From: Bog-756 sp052326605
Lineage (GTDB): Bacteria > Actinomycetota > Acidimicrobiia > Acidimicrobiales > RAAP-2
NCBI GenBank assembly: GCA_052326605.1
Contig: JBKQMB010000096.1
Span: forward strand, 1-64,000
Reading direction: 5' to 3'
DNA length: 64,000 bases
Shown: positions 1-7,332 of the stretch, one piece after another
Layout of the letters: each line of letters begins with the position of its first letter
Position numbering within the stretch: position 1 is the first letter of the stretch
Made by a program: the position numbers and the translations under genes
The notes under the pieces: model-generated
What the model was told of the DNA's origin: nothing
What the model saw: only the letters and a program-made list of their open reading frames with translations
Database searches by the model: none

Positions 1-208
1 GCTTCTCGATACGGCCGACGCCCTCGTGCCCGGGAATGAAGGGCGGTACCGGCTTTACCGGCCAGTCGCCGTGCGCGGCGTGGATATCGGTGTGGCACAG
101 CCCGCTCGTCTCGATCCGGACGAGAACCTCACCTGCGCCCGGCACTGGGACCGGAACCTCCTTCACCTGCAAGGGGGAGTGAAAATCGGTGACAACTGCT
201 GCTCTCAT
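1..208 (-). CDS. Zinc alcohol dehydrogenase, AdhP type (N-terminal 69 residues only)
   Basis: Only the start of the gene is in the window; it continues past base 1. The visible GroES-like domain has the catalytic-zinc cysteine at residue 38 (GLCHTD) and the GHE motif at 60-62, as in medium-chain NAD-dependent alcohol dehydrogenases that oxidise primary alcohols to aldehydes. The ATG overlaps the TGA of the upstream DUF779 gene (ATGA), so the two are probably translationally coupled. With the aldehyde dehydrogenase this makes an alcohol-to-acid oxidation operon. AdhP-like is inferred from the N-terminus alone; substrate is unknown. Confidence 0.85.
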   Translation of the reverse strand, partial: MRAAVVTDFHSPLQVKEVPVPVPGAGEVLVRIETSGLCHTDIHAAHGDWPVKPVPPFIPGHEGVGRIEK

Positions 209-627
209 GGTGTGCTCTCTTCAGGGGCGGGGGGAAAGACATTGTCGTGCGGTGCGCTCGGCGGCCCGGGTGCGCCCGGCGAGACGCAGACGGGGGAGCG
301 GGTGACGAAATGAAGGTTGTCCCCGGCTGCTAGTGAGAAGTCTTCGGGTTCACCGTGGGCGACATCGAGCAGAAACTGTTCCTGGTGCCAGGCCTCATCC
401 AGGCGCTTGTCGATGTAGAACGGGCATCCGTCGATGTCGCCGAGCAGGACGTCGATGTCGCCGATGAGGAATTCCCCGACGGGATAGCACATCGGCGTGC
501 TGCCGGCACAGCAGCCGCCGGATTGGATGAACATCACCGGGGCGCCCCGGACCGCGCGGAGGAGACGGATCGCCTCGCGCGCGGCCGGGGTGGCGGTGAT
601 GCGGGCCAGGGCAATCGGCTCCGACAT
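205..627 (-). CDS. DUF779 family protein
   Basis: A 140-residue protein with the DUF779 signature: a cysteine cluster SGGCCAGSTPMC at residues 36-47 followed by a region rich in acidic and aromatic residues. Biochemical function is not known. The family is often found beside acetaldehyde-type aldehyde dehydrogenases, as here: it sits between the ALDH and ADH genes, 10 bp from the first and overlapping the second by 4 bp. The ATG at 627 is chosen because AAGGAG lies 6 bp upstream; a GTG directly before it is too close to that site. The last ~30 residues are Pro-rich and probably disordered. Confidence 0.85.
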   Translation of the reverse strand: MSEPIALARITATPAAREAIRLLRAVRGAPVMFIQSGGCCAGSTPMCYPVGEFLIGDIDVLLGDIDGCPFYIDKRLDEAWHQEQFLLDVAHGEPEDFSLAAGDNLHFVTRSPVCVSPGAPGPPSAPHDNVFPPAPEESTP

Positions 628-637
628 CACCGGCTCC

Positions 638-2200
638 TTAGAACAGCCCGAGCGGTTTGCTGCTGTAGCTGACGAGGAGGTTCTTCGTCTGGCTGTAGTG
701 ATCCAGCATCATGCGGTGGTTCTCCCGGCCGATGCCGGAGATCTTGTAGCCACCGAACGCGGCACCTGCCGGGTACTGGTGGTAGCAGTTCGTCCAGACG
801 CGACCGGCCTTGATGCCGCGGCCCATCTTGTACGCCCGGCTGCCGTCCCGGGTCCAGACACCGGCGCCCAGCCCGTAGAGGCTGTCATTCGCGATCGCCA
901 GCGCGTCCGCGTCATCGGTGAACGTGGTGACCGCAAGCACGGGGCCGAAGATCTCCTCCTGGAACACCCGCATCTTGTTGTGGCCCTTCAGCACCGTCGG
1001 TTCGAAGTAGTAGCCGCCCTCGAACTCGCCGCCCAACTCGGCACGCTTGCCGCCGATGAGGCACTCGGCCCCCTCTTGTTGGCCGATGTCGACGTACGAG
1101 ATGATCTTCTCCAGCTGCTGGGTCGACACCTGAGGGCCGATCATGGTGGTCGGATCGAGCGGATTGCCCTGCCGGATCTTCCCGATCCGGTCGAGGGCCC
1201 GTTCCATGAACCGGTCGTAGATCGACTCTTGGATGAGCGCCCGGGACGGGCAGGTGCAGACCTCGCCCTTGTTGAAGGCGTAGAGCACCAGTCCTTCGAC
1301 GGCCTTGTCCAGATACTCGTCGTCCTCGTCCATCACGTCCGCGAAGAAGATGTTGGGAGACTTGCCACCGAGCTCGGTGGTCGAGGGGATGATGTTCTCG
1401 GCTGCGTACTGCATGATCAGCCGACCGGTGGTGGTCTCACCGGTGAAGCCGATCTTGGCAATGCGCGGACTCGTCGCCAGCGCCTTGCCGATCTCTCCCC
1501 CGGGGCCGGTCACGATGTTGATCACCCCGGGCGGAACCACGTCTGCGATCACCTCGGCAAGCTTCAGGATCGACCAGGGCGTGGGCGACGCGGGCTTGAG
1601 GACGGTGCAGTTGCCCGCAGCCAGCGCCGGGGCGATCTTCCACGCGGCCATCAGGAGCGGGAAGTTGAACGGGATGATCTGCCCGACCACCCCGAGGGGC
1701 TCATGGAAGTGATAGGCGACCGTGTCCTTGTCGATCTCCGTCGAACGACCTTCGAGTGACCGGGTGGCGCCGGCGAAGTAGCGGAAGTGGTCGACGGCCA
1801 GCGGGATGTCGGCCGCCAGGGTCTCACGCACGGGCTTGCCGTTCTCCCAGGTCTCCGCCACCGCCAGCATCTCGAGGTTGGCCTCGATGGCGTCGGCGAT
1901 GCGATTGAGCACTGCGGACCGTTCTGTGAGCGAGGTCTCGCCCCATGCATCCTTGGCCTGATGCGCGGCATCGAGCGCCAGCTCCACGTCCTCGGCGGTC
2001 GACCTGGCCACCTCGCAGAAGGGCTTGCCGTTCACCGGGCTCACATTGGTCATGTACTGGCCCTTGACCGGAGCGACCCAGGTTCCCCCGATGAAGTTGC
2101 CGTAACGCGGCTTGACCTCGACCACGCTGCCCGGTTGTCCCGGCGGCACAAATGGGGCCGGACCGCTCTCCACCGTCACGGATTCGTTCTCTTCGGTCAT
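638..2200 (-). CDS. Aldehyde dehydrogenase (acetaldehyde/ExaC-like)
   Basis: A 520-residue NAD(P)-dependent aldehyde dehydrogenase, expected to oxidise aldehydes to carboxylic acids. The general-base Glu is in TTELGGKSP (E276) and the catalytic Cys in GEVCTCPSR (C315); the cofactor-binding segment GFTGETTTG is at 251-259. Full family length. A double-Cys catalytic loop and a DUF779 neighbour are typical of the acetaldehyde dehydrogenase II/ExaC branch. A GGAG site lies 6 bp before the ATG. A DosR-like box on the same strand lies 127 bp upstream, so the operon may respond to oxygen or redox state. First gene of an ALDH-DUF779-ADH operon. Confidence 0.93.
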   Translation of the reverse strand: MTEENESVTVESGPAPFVPPGQPGSVVEVKPRYGNFIGGTWVAPVKGQYMTNVSPVNGKPFCEVARSTAEDVELALDAAHQAKDAWGETSLTERSAVLNRIADAIEANLEMLAVAETWENGKPVRETLAADIPLAVDHFRYFAGATRSLEGRSTEIDKDTVAYHFHEPLGVVGQIIPFNFPLLMAAWKIAPALAAGNCTVLKPASPTPWSILKLAEVIADVVPPGVINIVTGPGGEIGKALATSPRIAKIGFTGETTTGRLIMQYAAENIIPSTTELGGKSPNIFFADVMDEDDEYLDKAVEGLVLYAFNKGEVCTCPSRALIQESIYDRFMERALDRIGKIRQGNPLDPTTMIGPQVSTQQLEKIISYVDIGQQEGAECLIGGKRAELGGEFEGGYYFEPTVLKGHNKMRVFQEEIFGPVLAVTTFTDDADALAIANDSLYGLGAGVWTRDGSRAYKMGRGIKAGRVWTNCYHQYPAGAAFGGYKISGIGRENHRMMLDHYSQTKNLLVSYSSKPLGLF

Positions 2201-2326
2201 GGTTCACTCCACTCTCTCTGTTCCGTTGCCCGGATCCTTCGGATCGGCATGATCCGGCCACCGGACCCGCCCGCCTGCCGGCTCACCCCACAATGGCCAC
2301 CCTACGGATGGGGGCGTTGCCGTTCC

Positions 2327-2341
2327 AGGGCCGAAGGTCAC
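2327..2341 (-). promoter_or_regulatory. DosR/DevR-like box 1 (reads toward ALDH operon)
   Basis: On the minus strand this reads GTGACCTTCGGCCCT, one mismatch from the box before the PPOX gene (GGGACCTTCGGCCCT). It is 127 bp upstream of the ALDH start. The likeness to the mycobacterial DosR consensus (GGGAC-4-bp core-GTCCC) is by eye; binding is inferred. Confidence 0.5.
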
Positions 2342-2400
2342 AAGGAGCTGCCGGGAGGGCGCCGGAGGGCCCGTTCGATGCGTGCAGTCCGGATTCCGTC

Positions 2401-2415
2401 GGGACGTTCGGCCCT
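2401..2415 (+). promoter_or_regulatory. DosR/DevR-like box 2 (upstream of universal stress protein)
   Basis: GGGACGTTCGGCCCT, an imperfect palindrome identical over 15 bp to box 3 at 4059. It lies 101 bp before the universal stress protein start and 200 bp before the divergent ALDH start, so it could serve either direction. Confidence 0.6.
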
Positions 2416-2516
2416 ACCGGGCCCGATCCGGTGCGATCAGTCTCTAACTGCCGGGTTGTCCGGGCGAGGGAGCTCCGTCGGCCCGGGTTCGTTCGATCGC
2501 ACCGGGGAGGATTACC

Positions 2517-2963
2517 GTGTCACTCATGAGGAGCTGCAGCAACCACCGCGTCGTGGTGGGGATCGACGGCTCCACCTGTTCGATCGCTGCGCTGAACTGG
2601 GCTGCGGACTGGGCCGAGCTGACCTCGTCGACCGTCGAGGCGATCACCACCTGGGAGTGGCCGACAAGCTACGGAGTGGCACTCTTCCTCCCTTCCGACT
2701 ACGACCCGGCAGCCGATGCCGAGACCATGCTCCGCGATGTCGTGAAGGTCGCGCAGGAGGCCCATCCGGACGTGGTGTTCCGGCCGCTCGTGGTGGAGGG
2801 GCATCCGGCCCCGGTCCTCATCAAGGCATCCCTGGACGCCGACCTCCTCGCCGTCGGCAGTCGGGGGCACGGGGAGTTCACCGGCATGGTGATCGGTTCG
2901 GTCAGCGAGCACTGCACGGCTCATGCCCACTGCCCCGTGCTGGTCCTCCGTGACCGCGCCTAG
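2517..2963 (+). CDS. Universal stress protein, single UspA domain
   Basis: A 148-residue single-domain universal stress protein. The ATP-binding pattern G-x2-G-x9-G-S is complete: G114, G117, G127-S128 in VGSRGHGEFTGMVIGS. The GTG start has GGGGAGG 6 bp upstream; an ATG at 2526 is the alternative. Members that bind ATP act as stress sensors; the Mycobacterium Rv2623 homologue belongs to the DosR dormancy regulon. A DosR-like box lies in the upstream region, and an alcohol dehydrogenase starts about 45 bp downstream, possibly in the same transcript. Confidence 0.92.
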   Translation: MSLMRSCSNHRVVVGIDGSTCSIAALNWAADWAELTSSTVEAITTWEWPTSYGVALFLPSDYDPAADAETMLRDVVKVAQEAHPDVVFRPLVVEGHPAPVLIKASLDADLLAVGSRGHGEFTGMVIGSVSEHCTAHAHCPVLVLRDRA

Positions 2964-3008
2964 GAGAGCGGCCCTCGGGCTGCGTGCGGGGTCGTGACAC
3001 CGGGGACC

Positions 3009-4019
3009 ATGAGAGCGTGGGCGGTCGGCGAGCCCGGACCGATCGACGGCGGTCCCCTCCGCCGCATCGAGCGCCCCGTGCCCGTCCCGGGCCCGGGTCA
3101 GCTACGGGTGCAGGTCAGCGTCTGCGGGGTCTGCCGCACCGACCTCCATCTCGCCGAGGGCGACCTCGTTCCGAGCAGTCCCCTGGTCATCCCCGGGCAC
3201 GAGGTCGTCGGTGTCGTCGAGGACCTCGGGCCCGGCTGCAACCGGTTCCGGCTCGGTGACCGGGTGGGGGTGCCCTGGCTGGCCCGCACCTGCGGTACCT
3301 GTCGGTTCTGCCTCGACGGGCGGGAGAACCTGTGCACCGCGCCCCGTTTCACCGGGTGGGACGTGGACGGCGGCTACGCCGAGTACGCGGTCGTCGACGA
3401 GGGGTTCGCCTATGCCATCCCCGACGTGTTCGACGACGAGGAGGCAGCGCCGCTGCTCTGTGCAGGGATCATCGGCTACCGCGCCCTGCGTCGCTCGCAG
3501 CTGCCCCCGGGCGGACGGTTGGGCATCTACGGCTTCGGAGGATCGGCCCACCTCACCGCCCAGATCGCCCTGGCCGAAGGGGCGACCGTGCACGTGCTCA
3601 CCCGCTCGCCCGAGGCCCGCAAGCTCGCACTCGAGCTCGGCGCAGCCAGCGCCGGCGATGAGGACGACCCTCCTCCCGAACCGCTCGACGCCGCCATCCT
3701 GTTCGCACCGGTGGGCACCCTGGTGTTGCCTGCGCTCGAGGCGCTCGACCGGGGCGGGACCTTGGCCATCGCCGGTATCCACCTGTCGGACATCCCGGTG
3801 CTCAACTATCAACAGCATCTGTTCCAAGAGCGGACGTTGCGCAGCGTGACGGCCAACACCCGTTCGGACGGCCGCGAATTCCTCGAGACCGCCGCCCGCA
3901 TCCCCCTGCGGGTGACGACCACGGCCTACCCGTTCGACCAGGCCGACCGGGCACTCGCCGACCTGGCGCACGACCGGGTGAACGGGGCCGCGGTTCTGGT
4001 GCACCCTGCGCTGCGCTGA
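3009..4019 (+). CDS. Zinc-dependent alcohol dehydrogenase (AdhA-like)
   Basis: A 336-residue medium-chain dehydrogenase. GroES-like domain: CGVCRTD (C42 as zinc ligand) and PGHE at 62-65, followed by a four-cysteine structural-zinc loop (TCGTCRFC...NLC, about residues 93-107). The Rossmann segment IYGFGGSA lies near 175. The MRAW start matches the family; an in-frame GTG at 2994 adds five residues but has no better ribosome site. It should oxidise or reduce short-chain alcohols/aldehydes with NAD(P). Probably cotranscribed with the universal stress protein. It is a different branch from the partial ADH at the window start. Confidence 0.9.
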   Translation: MRAWAVGEPGPIDGGPLRRIERPVPVPGPGQLRVQVSVCGVCRTDLHLAEGDLVPSSPLVIPGHEVVGVVEDLGPGCNRFRLGDRVGVPWLARTCGTCRFCLDGRENLCTAPRFTGWDVDGGYAEYAVVDEGFAYAIPDVFDDEEAAPLLCAGIIGYRALRRSQLPPGGRLGIYGFGGSAHLTAQIALAEGATVHVLTRSPEARKLALELGAASAGDEDDPPPEPLDAAILFAPVGTLVLPALEALDRGGTLAIAGIHLSDIPVLNYQQHLFQERTLRSVTANTRSDGREFLETAARIPLRVTTTAYPFDQADRALADLAHDRVNGAAVLVHPALR

Positions 4020-4058
4020 CGGGGATGCGATGGCCGGCTGCGATCCGGCTGCGATCGC

Positions 4059-4073
4059 GGGACGTTCGGCCCT
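4059..4073 (+). promoter_or_regulatory. DosR/DevR-like box 3 (upstream of M50 protease)
   Basis: GGGACGTTCGGCCCT, identical to box 2. It sits between the ADH stop (4019) and the M50 protease, only 26 bp before the proposed GTG, so either the box overlaps the core promoter or translation begins slightly downstream. Confidence 0.6.
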
Positions 4074-4099
4074 GGCCCGGTCGACCACAGAGGAGCACA

Positions 4100-4915
4100 G
4101 TGGATGTGGTGACCACCGGAGAAGATGGGCCGCGGGGCGGCAGCAACGGCAACAGGAGGAGGCGCTCGACCGGTCCACACACGCCTGTCGCCGGCCACGG
4201 GCACAGCCTGCCGATCGGTCGGGTGGCGGGGATCCCCATCCGCCTGCACTGGACCTTCTGGCTGTTGGTGGTCTTCGTGGTGGCCGTCGACTGGAGCGGC
4301 GGCAGGAGAGTTGTGGCGACGGGGCTGGTGTGGATCGCCGCGCTCTTCGCCTCCGTCGTCGCCCACGAGATCGCCCACTGCCTGGTCGCCCGGCGGCGCG
4401 GCGCGCGGGTCCTGGGGATCGTCCTGGTGCCCCTGGGAGGGCTCTCCCGACTGGAGTCGATGCCCACCGCCCCCGGCGACGAGATGGCGGTCGCCATCGC
4501 CGGACCCCTCACCAGCGTCGGCTTGGGTGCAGCCCTGCTGGCCATCGGGCTGGTGGTGGGGCAGCACGTGTGGCCTCCGACCCTGTTCGCCGGGAGCTGG
4601 TGGGCACGTCTGGGATGGTTGAACCTGCTCCTCGGGGCGTTCAACCTCCTGCCCGCCCTGCCCATGGACGGCGGGAGGGTGCTGCGGGCCGCGCTCGCCC
4701 GCCACCGATCCCACCTGGAGGCCACGCTTCTGGCCGGGCGCATCGCCCGGTACCTCGGGATGGCCATGGTGATCGTGGGTTTCGTGTACGACGTCTGGCT
4801 CCTGTTGATCGGGGTGTTCGTCCTGGTGGGAGCGAGAGCCGAGGAGGAGGCGGCGCGACACCCGCCAGAACACGACGACGACCCGGCTCACCGCGGGATC
4901 GACGCCATCGGATGA
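4100..4915 (+). CDS. M50 site-2-type intramembrane metalloprotease (Rip3-like)
   Basis: About 271 residues with hydrophobic segments from residue 50 on. The zinc site HEIAH is at 89-93 and the third ligand is in NLLPALPMDGGR (D190), both as in site-2 proteases that cut membrane-anchored regulators. The C-terminal CBS domains seen in many bacterial relatives are absent. The frame is open from 4025, but a DosR-like box at 4059 argues for a start after it; AGGAG at 4091 supports GTG 4100, 4106 or 4109. A Mycobacterium relative (Rv2625c) belongs to the DosR regulon beside universal stress genes, which fits this context. The substrate is unknown. Confidence 0.87.
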   Translation: MDVVTTGEDGPRGGSNGNRRRRSTGPHTPVAGHGHSLPIGRVAGIPIRLHWTFWLLVVFVVAVDWSGGRRVVATGLVWIAALFASVVAHEIAHCLVARRRGARVLGIVLVPLGGLSRLESMPTAPGDEMAVAIAGPLTSVGLGAALLAIGLVVGQHVWPPTLFAGSWWARLGWLNLLLGAFNLLPALPMDGGRVLRAALARHRSHLEATLLAGRIARYLGMAMVIVGFVYDVWLLLIGVFVLVGARAEEEAARHPPEHDDDPAHRGIDAIG

Positions 4916-4958
4916 GGGATCGGGCCCACCCGGCGGATGGCTTCGGGCCAGGCGCGTT

Positions 4959-4973
4959 GGGACCTTCGGCCCT
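4959..4973 (+). promoter_or_regulatory. DosR/DevR-like box 4 (upstream of PPOX protein)
   Basis: GGGACCTTCGGCCCT, preceded by TT and followed by AG, which extends the palindrome. It lies 44 bp before the PPOX-family start, a usual activator-site distance. Confidence 0.6.
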
Positions 4974-5017
4974 AGCCGCTCGGACCGCCTTCGTTCAGCC
5001 TGAGAGGGTGAACCGCG

Positions 5018-5479
5018 ATGACTGACAGGGCGGTCGAGGTCCTCTCCCGAGCAGAGTGCCTCGAGTTGTTGAGTCGTGCTGCGATCGGACGAGTCGGTGT
5101 CAGCATCGACGCGCTACCGGTCATCCTTCCGGTGCACTTCGCCCTCTTCGGGGATTCGGTTCTGTTCCGCACCGTTCCGGGAACGAAGTTCGATGCCGCC
5201 GCCGTCGGGGCGGTCCTGGCCTTCCAGGCCGACTCGTACGAGCCCGAGAGCCCGACGGCGTGGAGCGTGCTCCTCCAGGGGATCGCCTCGGAGGTGACCC
5301 ATCCCGAGGAAGCGGCCGTGGCGGGCTCGGTCCCGCTCACTCCCTGGGCGGTCACCGACCGACCCGGCAGGTTCATGCGGCTCGATGTCGCCAGGGTGAG
5401 CGGGCGCCGCTTCCGCCTCACCGACCGGCCGCTGTCGGCATCCCCAACCGAACCTCCTCCGGCCACCGGTACGATCTGA
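5018..5479 (+). CDS. PPOX-class split-barrel flavoprotein
   Basis: A 153-residue protein with the pyridoxamine-5'-phosphate-oxidase-like FMN-binding split barrel (LSRAAIGRVGVSIDALPVILPV near the N-terminus, then the beta strands). Such proteins bind FMN, F420 or haem; the sequence does not say which. Members of this class (for example Rv3129) belong to the mycobacterial DosR regulon, and a DosR-like box precedes this gene. GAGGG lies 9 bp before the ATG. The C-terminal 15 residues are Pro/Thr-rich and probably disordered. Confidence 0.85.
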   Translation: MTDRAVEVLSRAECLELLSRAAIGRVGVSIDALPVILPVHFALFGDSVLFRTVPGTKFDAAAVGAVLAFQADSYEPESPTAWSVLLQGIASEVTHPEEAAVAGSVPLTPWAVTDRPGRFMRLDVARVSGRRFRLTDRPLSASPTEPPPATGTI

Positions 5480-5541
5480 AGTCCTACCCGGGCCGCGCTG
5501 TCATCGACGGGCCCGCATCGAGGAACGGGGTACCCCGGAGT

Positions 5542-6471
5542 ATGGCAGAGCCGGCGATCCACACCAGTGGTCTGTCCAAGCGATACGCGGACGTCGATGC
5601 GCTCTCCGACCTCGATCTCGATGTCCACCAAGGCGAGGTCGTCGGCTACCTCGGTCCCAACGGATCCGGCAAGACGACCACCCTCCGCCTCCTGCTCGGC
5701 TTGATCCGGCCGACCTCGGGGAGTGCCGAGATCTTCGGCCTCGACTGCCAGAGCCGGCCGGTGGAGGCCCACCGGCGCCTGGCCTACGTGGCGGGCGAGG
5801 CCAATCTGTGGCCGTCGCTGACCGGATCCGAGACGATCCACCTGCTCGGCCGGGTCCAGGGTCAGGTCGATGCCGCCTATCGCGACGAGCTGATCGCCCG
5901 CTTCGACCTCGATCCGTCCAAAAGGGTCCGCACCTACTCGAAGGGAAACCGACAGAAGCTCATCCTGATCGCCGCGCTCATGGCCCGGCCCGACCTGCTG
6001 CTCCTCGACGAGCCCACCAGCGGGTTGGACCCGCTGATGGAGCTGGCCTTCCGGCACTCCGTGCACGAGGCAAAGGAGCGGGGTCAGACCGTCTTCCTCT
6101 CATCGCACATCCTGAGCGAGGTGGAGGCCCTGTGCGACCGGGTGGGCATCCTCCGCAACGGCCGGTTGGTCGACATGGGGACGCTCTCCGACATGCGCCA
6201 CCTCTCCGCGCTGACCGTCGAGGCGACGTTCGACGGCTCGGTGCCGGATCTGTCCCGGGTCCCCGGCGTCAGCTCCATCGAGGTCGAAGGTCGGGTCGTG
6301 CGCTGCCAGGTGCAGGGGACGGTCGAGCCCCTCCTCAAGGTGCTGGCCTCTTCGGGGGTCCATGAACTGTTGAGCCGGGAGCCCTCGCTCGAGGAGCTCT
6401 TCCTCGCCCACTACGGAAGGTCCACCGACCCCGGCACGGGCTCCCTCGAGGTTCCGGCCCTTGGTGGGTGA
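5542..6471 (+). CDS. ABC transporter ATP-binding protein (orphan)
   Basis: A 309-residue ABC-2-type ATPase: Walker A GPNGSGKTT at 38-46, a signature in the divergent form YSKGNRQK, Walker B LLLLDEPTSGLDP, and the H-loop in SSHILSEVE. The ~80-residue C-terminal extension is typical of drug/lipid or Nod-type exporters. The partner permease, normally directly downstream, is missing: the next 160 bp hold no gene and the following gene is an oxidoreductase. The permease may be elsewhere or lost. ATG 5542 is chosen at the family N-terminus; the frame is open further upstream but overlaps the PPOX gene. Confidence 0.9.
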   Translation: MAEPAIHTSGLSKRYADVDALSDLDLDVHQGEVVGYLGPNGSGKTTTLRLLLGLIRPTSGSAEIFGLDCQSRPVEAHRRLAYVAGEANLWPSLTGSETIHLLGRVQGQVDAAYRDELIARFDLDPSKRVRTYSKGNRQKLILIAALMARPDLLLLDEPTSGLDPLMELAFRHSVHEAKERGQTVFLSSHILSEVEALCDRVGILRNGRLVDMGTLSDMRHLSALTVEATFDGSVPDLSRVPGVSSIEVEGRVVRCQVQGTVEPLLKVLASSGVHELLSREPSLEELFLAHYGRSTDPGTGSLEVPALGG

Positions 6472-6631
6472 GTCCGCGATCGCCACGCCTGCCCCCAGCG
6501 GTCGGTGGCCCCGCACCGGCCTCCCCGGCGGCGACAGCCGCGTCATCGGTGCCGCGGAATAGGCCGCTCGTGATGACCGTTGGAAACGACGTCCCCGACG
6601 GTCGCGGGCGGGTTCGAGTAGAGGAGCACAC

Positions 6632-7288
6632 ATGGAGATCGGGATCATCGGCGCAGGCAACATCGGCGGCAACCTCGCACGACGATTGACCGCCCTCGGC
6701 CACACCGTGCGCATCGCCAACTCCCGCGGACCGGAGACCCTCGTGGAACTGGCTGAAGAGGCGGGCGCCCGGGCCGTGGACGCGATCAGCGCCGCCGAAG
6801 GCGCCGACCTGGTCATCGTGACCATCCCGGAGAAGAGCATTTCCACCTTGCCCTCCGAGGTGCTCGACGGCGCGGCCGACGGCGCACCGGTGGTGGACAC
6901 CGGCAACTACTACCCCCAGCGCGACGGGCGCATCGCTGCCATCGAGGACGGCCTGCCGGAGAGCCAATGGGTCGAACAGCAGCTCGGACACCCGGTCATC
7001 AAGGCGTTCAACAACATCTACGCCCAACACCTGCTCGATCGCCACCTTCCGGCTGGCACGCCGGGCCGCATCGCCCTGCCGGTCGCCGGCGACGACGGCG
7101 CGGCGACGTCGATCGTGCTGCAGCTCGTCGACGAGCTCGGGTTCGATCCGGTCGAGGCCGGCGGCCTCGGCGAGTCCTGGCGCCAGCAGCCCGGCACCCC
7201 CGTGTACGCCACCGACCTCGATGCCGAGGGCGTGCGTCGGGCGCTCGCCGAGGCCAGTCCTGTGCGACCGGAGGCGTTCCGGGCCTGA
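6632..7288 (+). CDS. NADP oxidoreductase, F420-dependent type (Rossmann fold)
   Basis: A 218-residue dinucleotide-binding protein of the NADPH:F420 reductase-like family. GIIGAGNIGGNLARRL at residues 4-19 is the nucleotide loop, and the middle carries VTIPEKS and VVDTGNYYP motifs typical of this group. It may move hydride between NADPH and a deazaflavin or reduce another small substrate; F420 use is inferred from the family only. GAGGAG lies just upstream of the ATG. It ends convergently against the WS/DGAT gene at 7333. Confidence 0.85.
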   Translation: MEIGIIGAGNIGGNLARRLTALGHTVRIANSRGPETLVELAEEAGARAVDAISAAEGADLVIVTIPEKSISTLPSEVLDGAADGAPVVDTGNYYPQRDGRIAAIEDGLPESQWVEQQLGHPVIKAFNNIYAQHLLDRHLPAGTPGRIALPVAGDDGAATSIVLQLVDELGFDPVEAGGLGESWRQQPGTPVYATDLDAEGVRRALAEASPVRPEAFRA

Positions 7289-7332
7289 ACGCTCGGACTG
7301 CGCTGGTCACCGGAGCCGGCCCGGCGCCCGGA

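Noticed and set aside
6570..6592. A possible fifth DosR-like box before the NADP oxidoreductase (GTTGGAAACGACGTCCCCGAC)
   Set aside because: Only the right half (GTCCC) fits; the left half and the spacing are off by one base, unlike the four strong sites.
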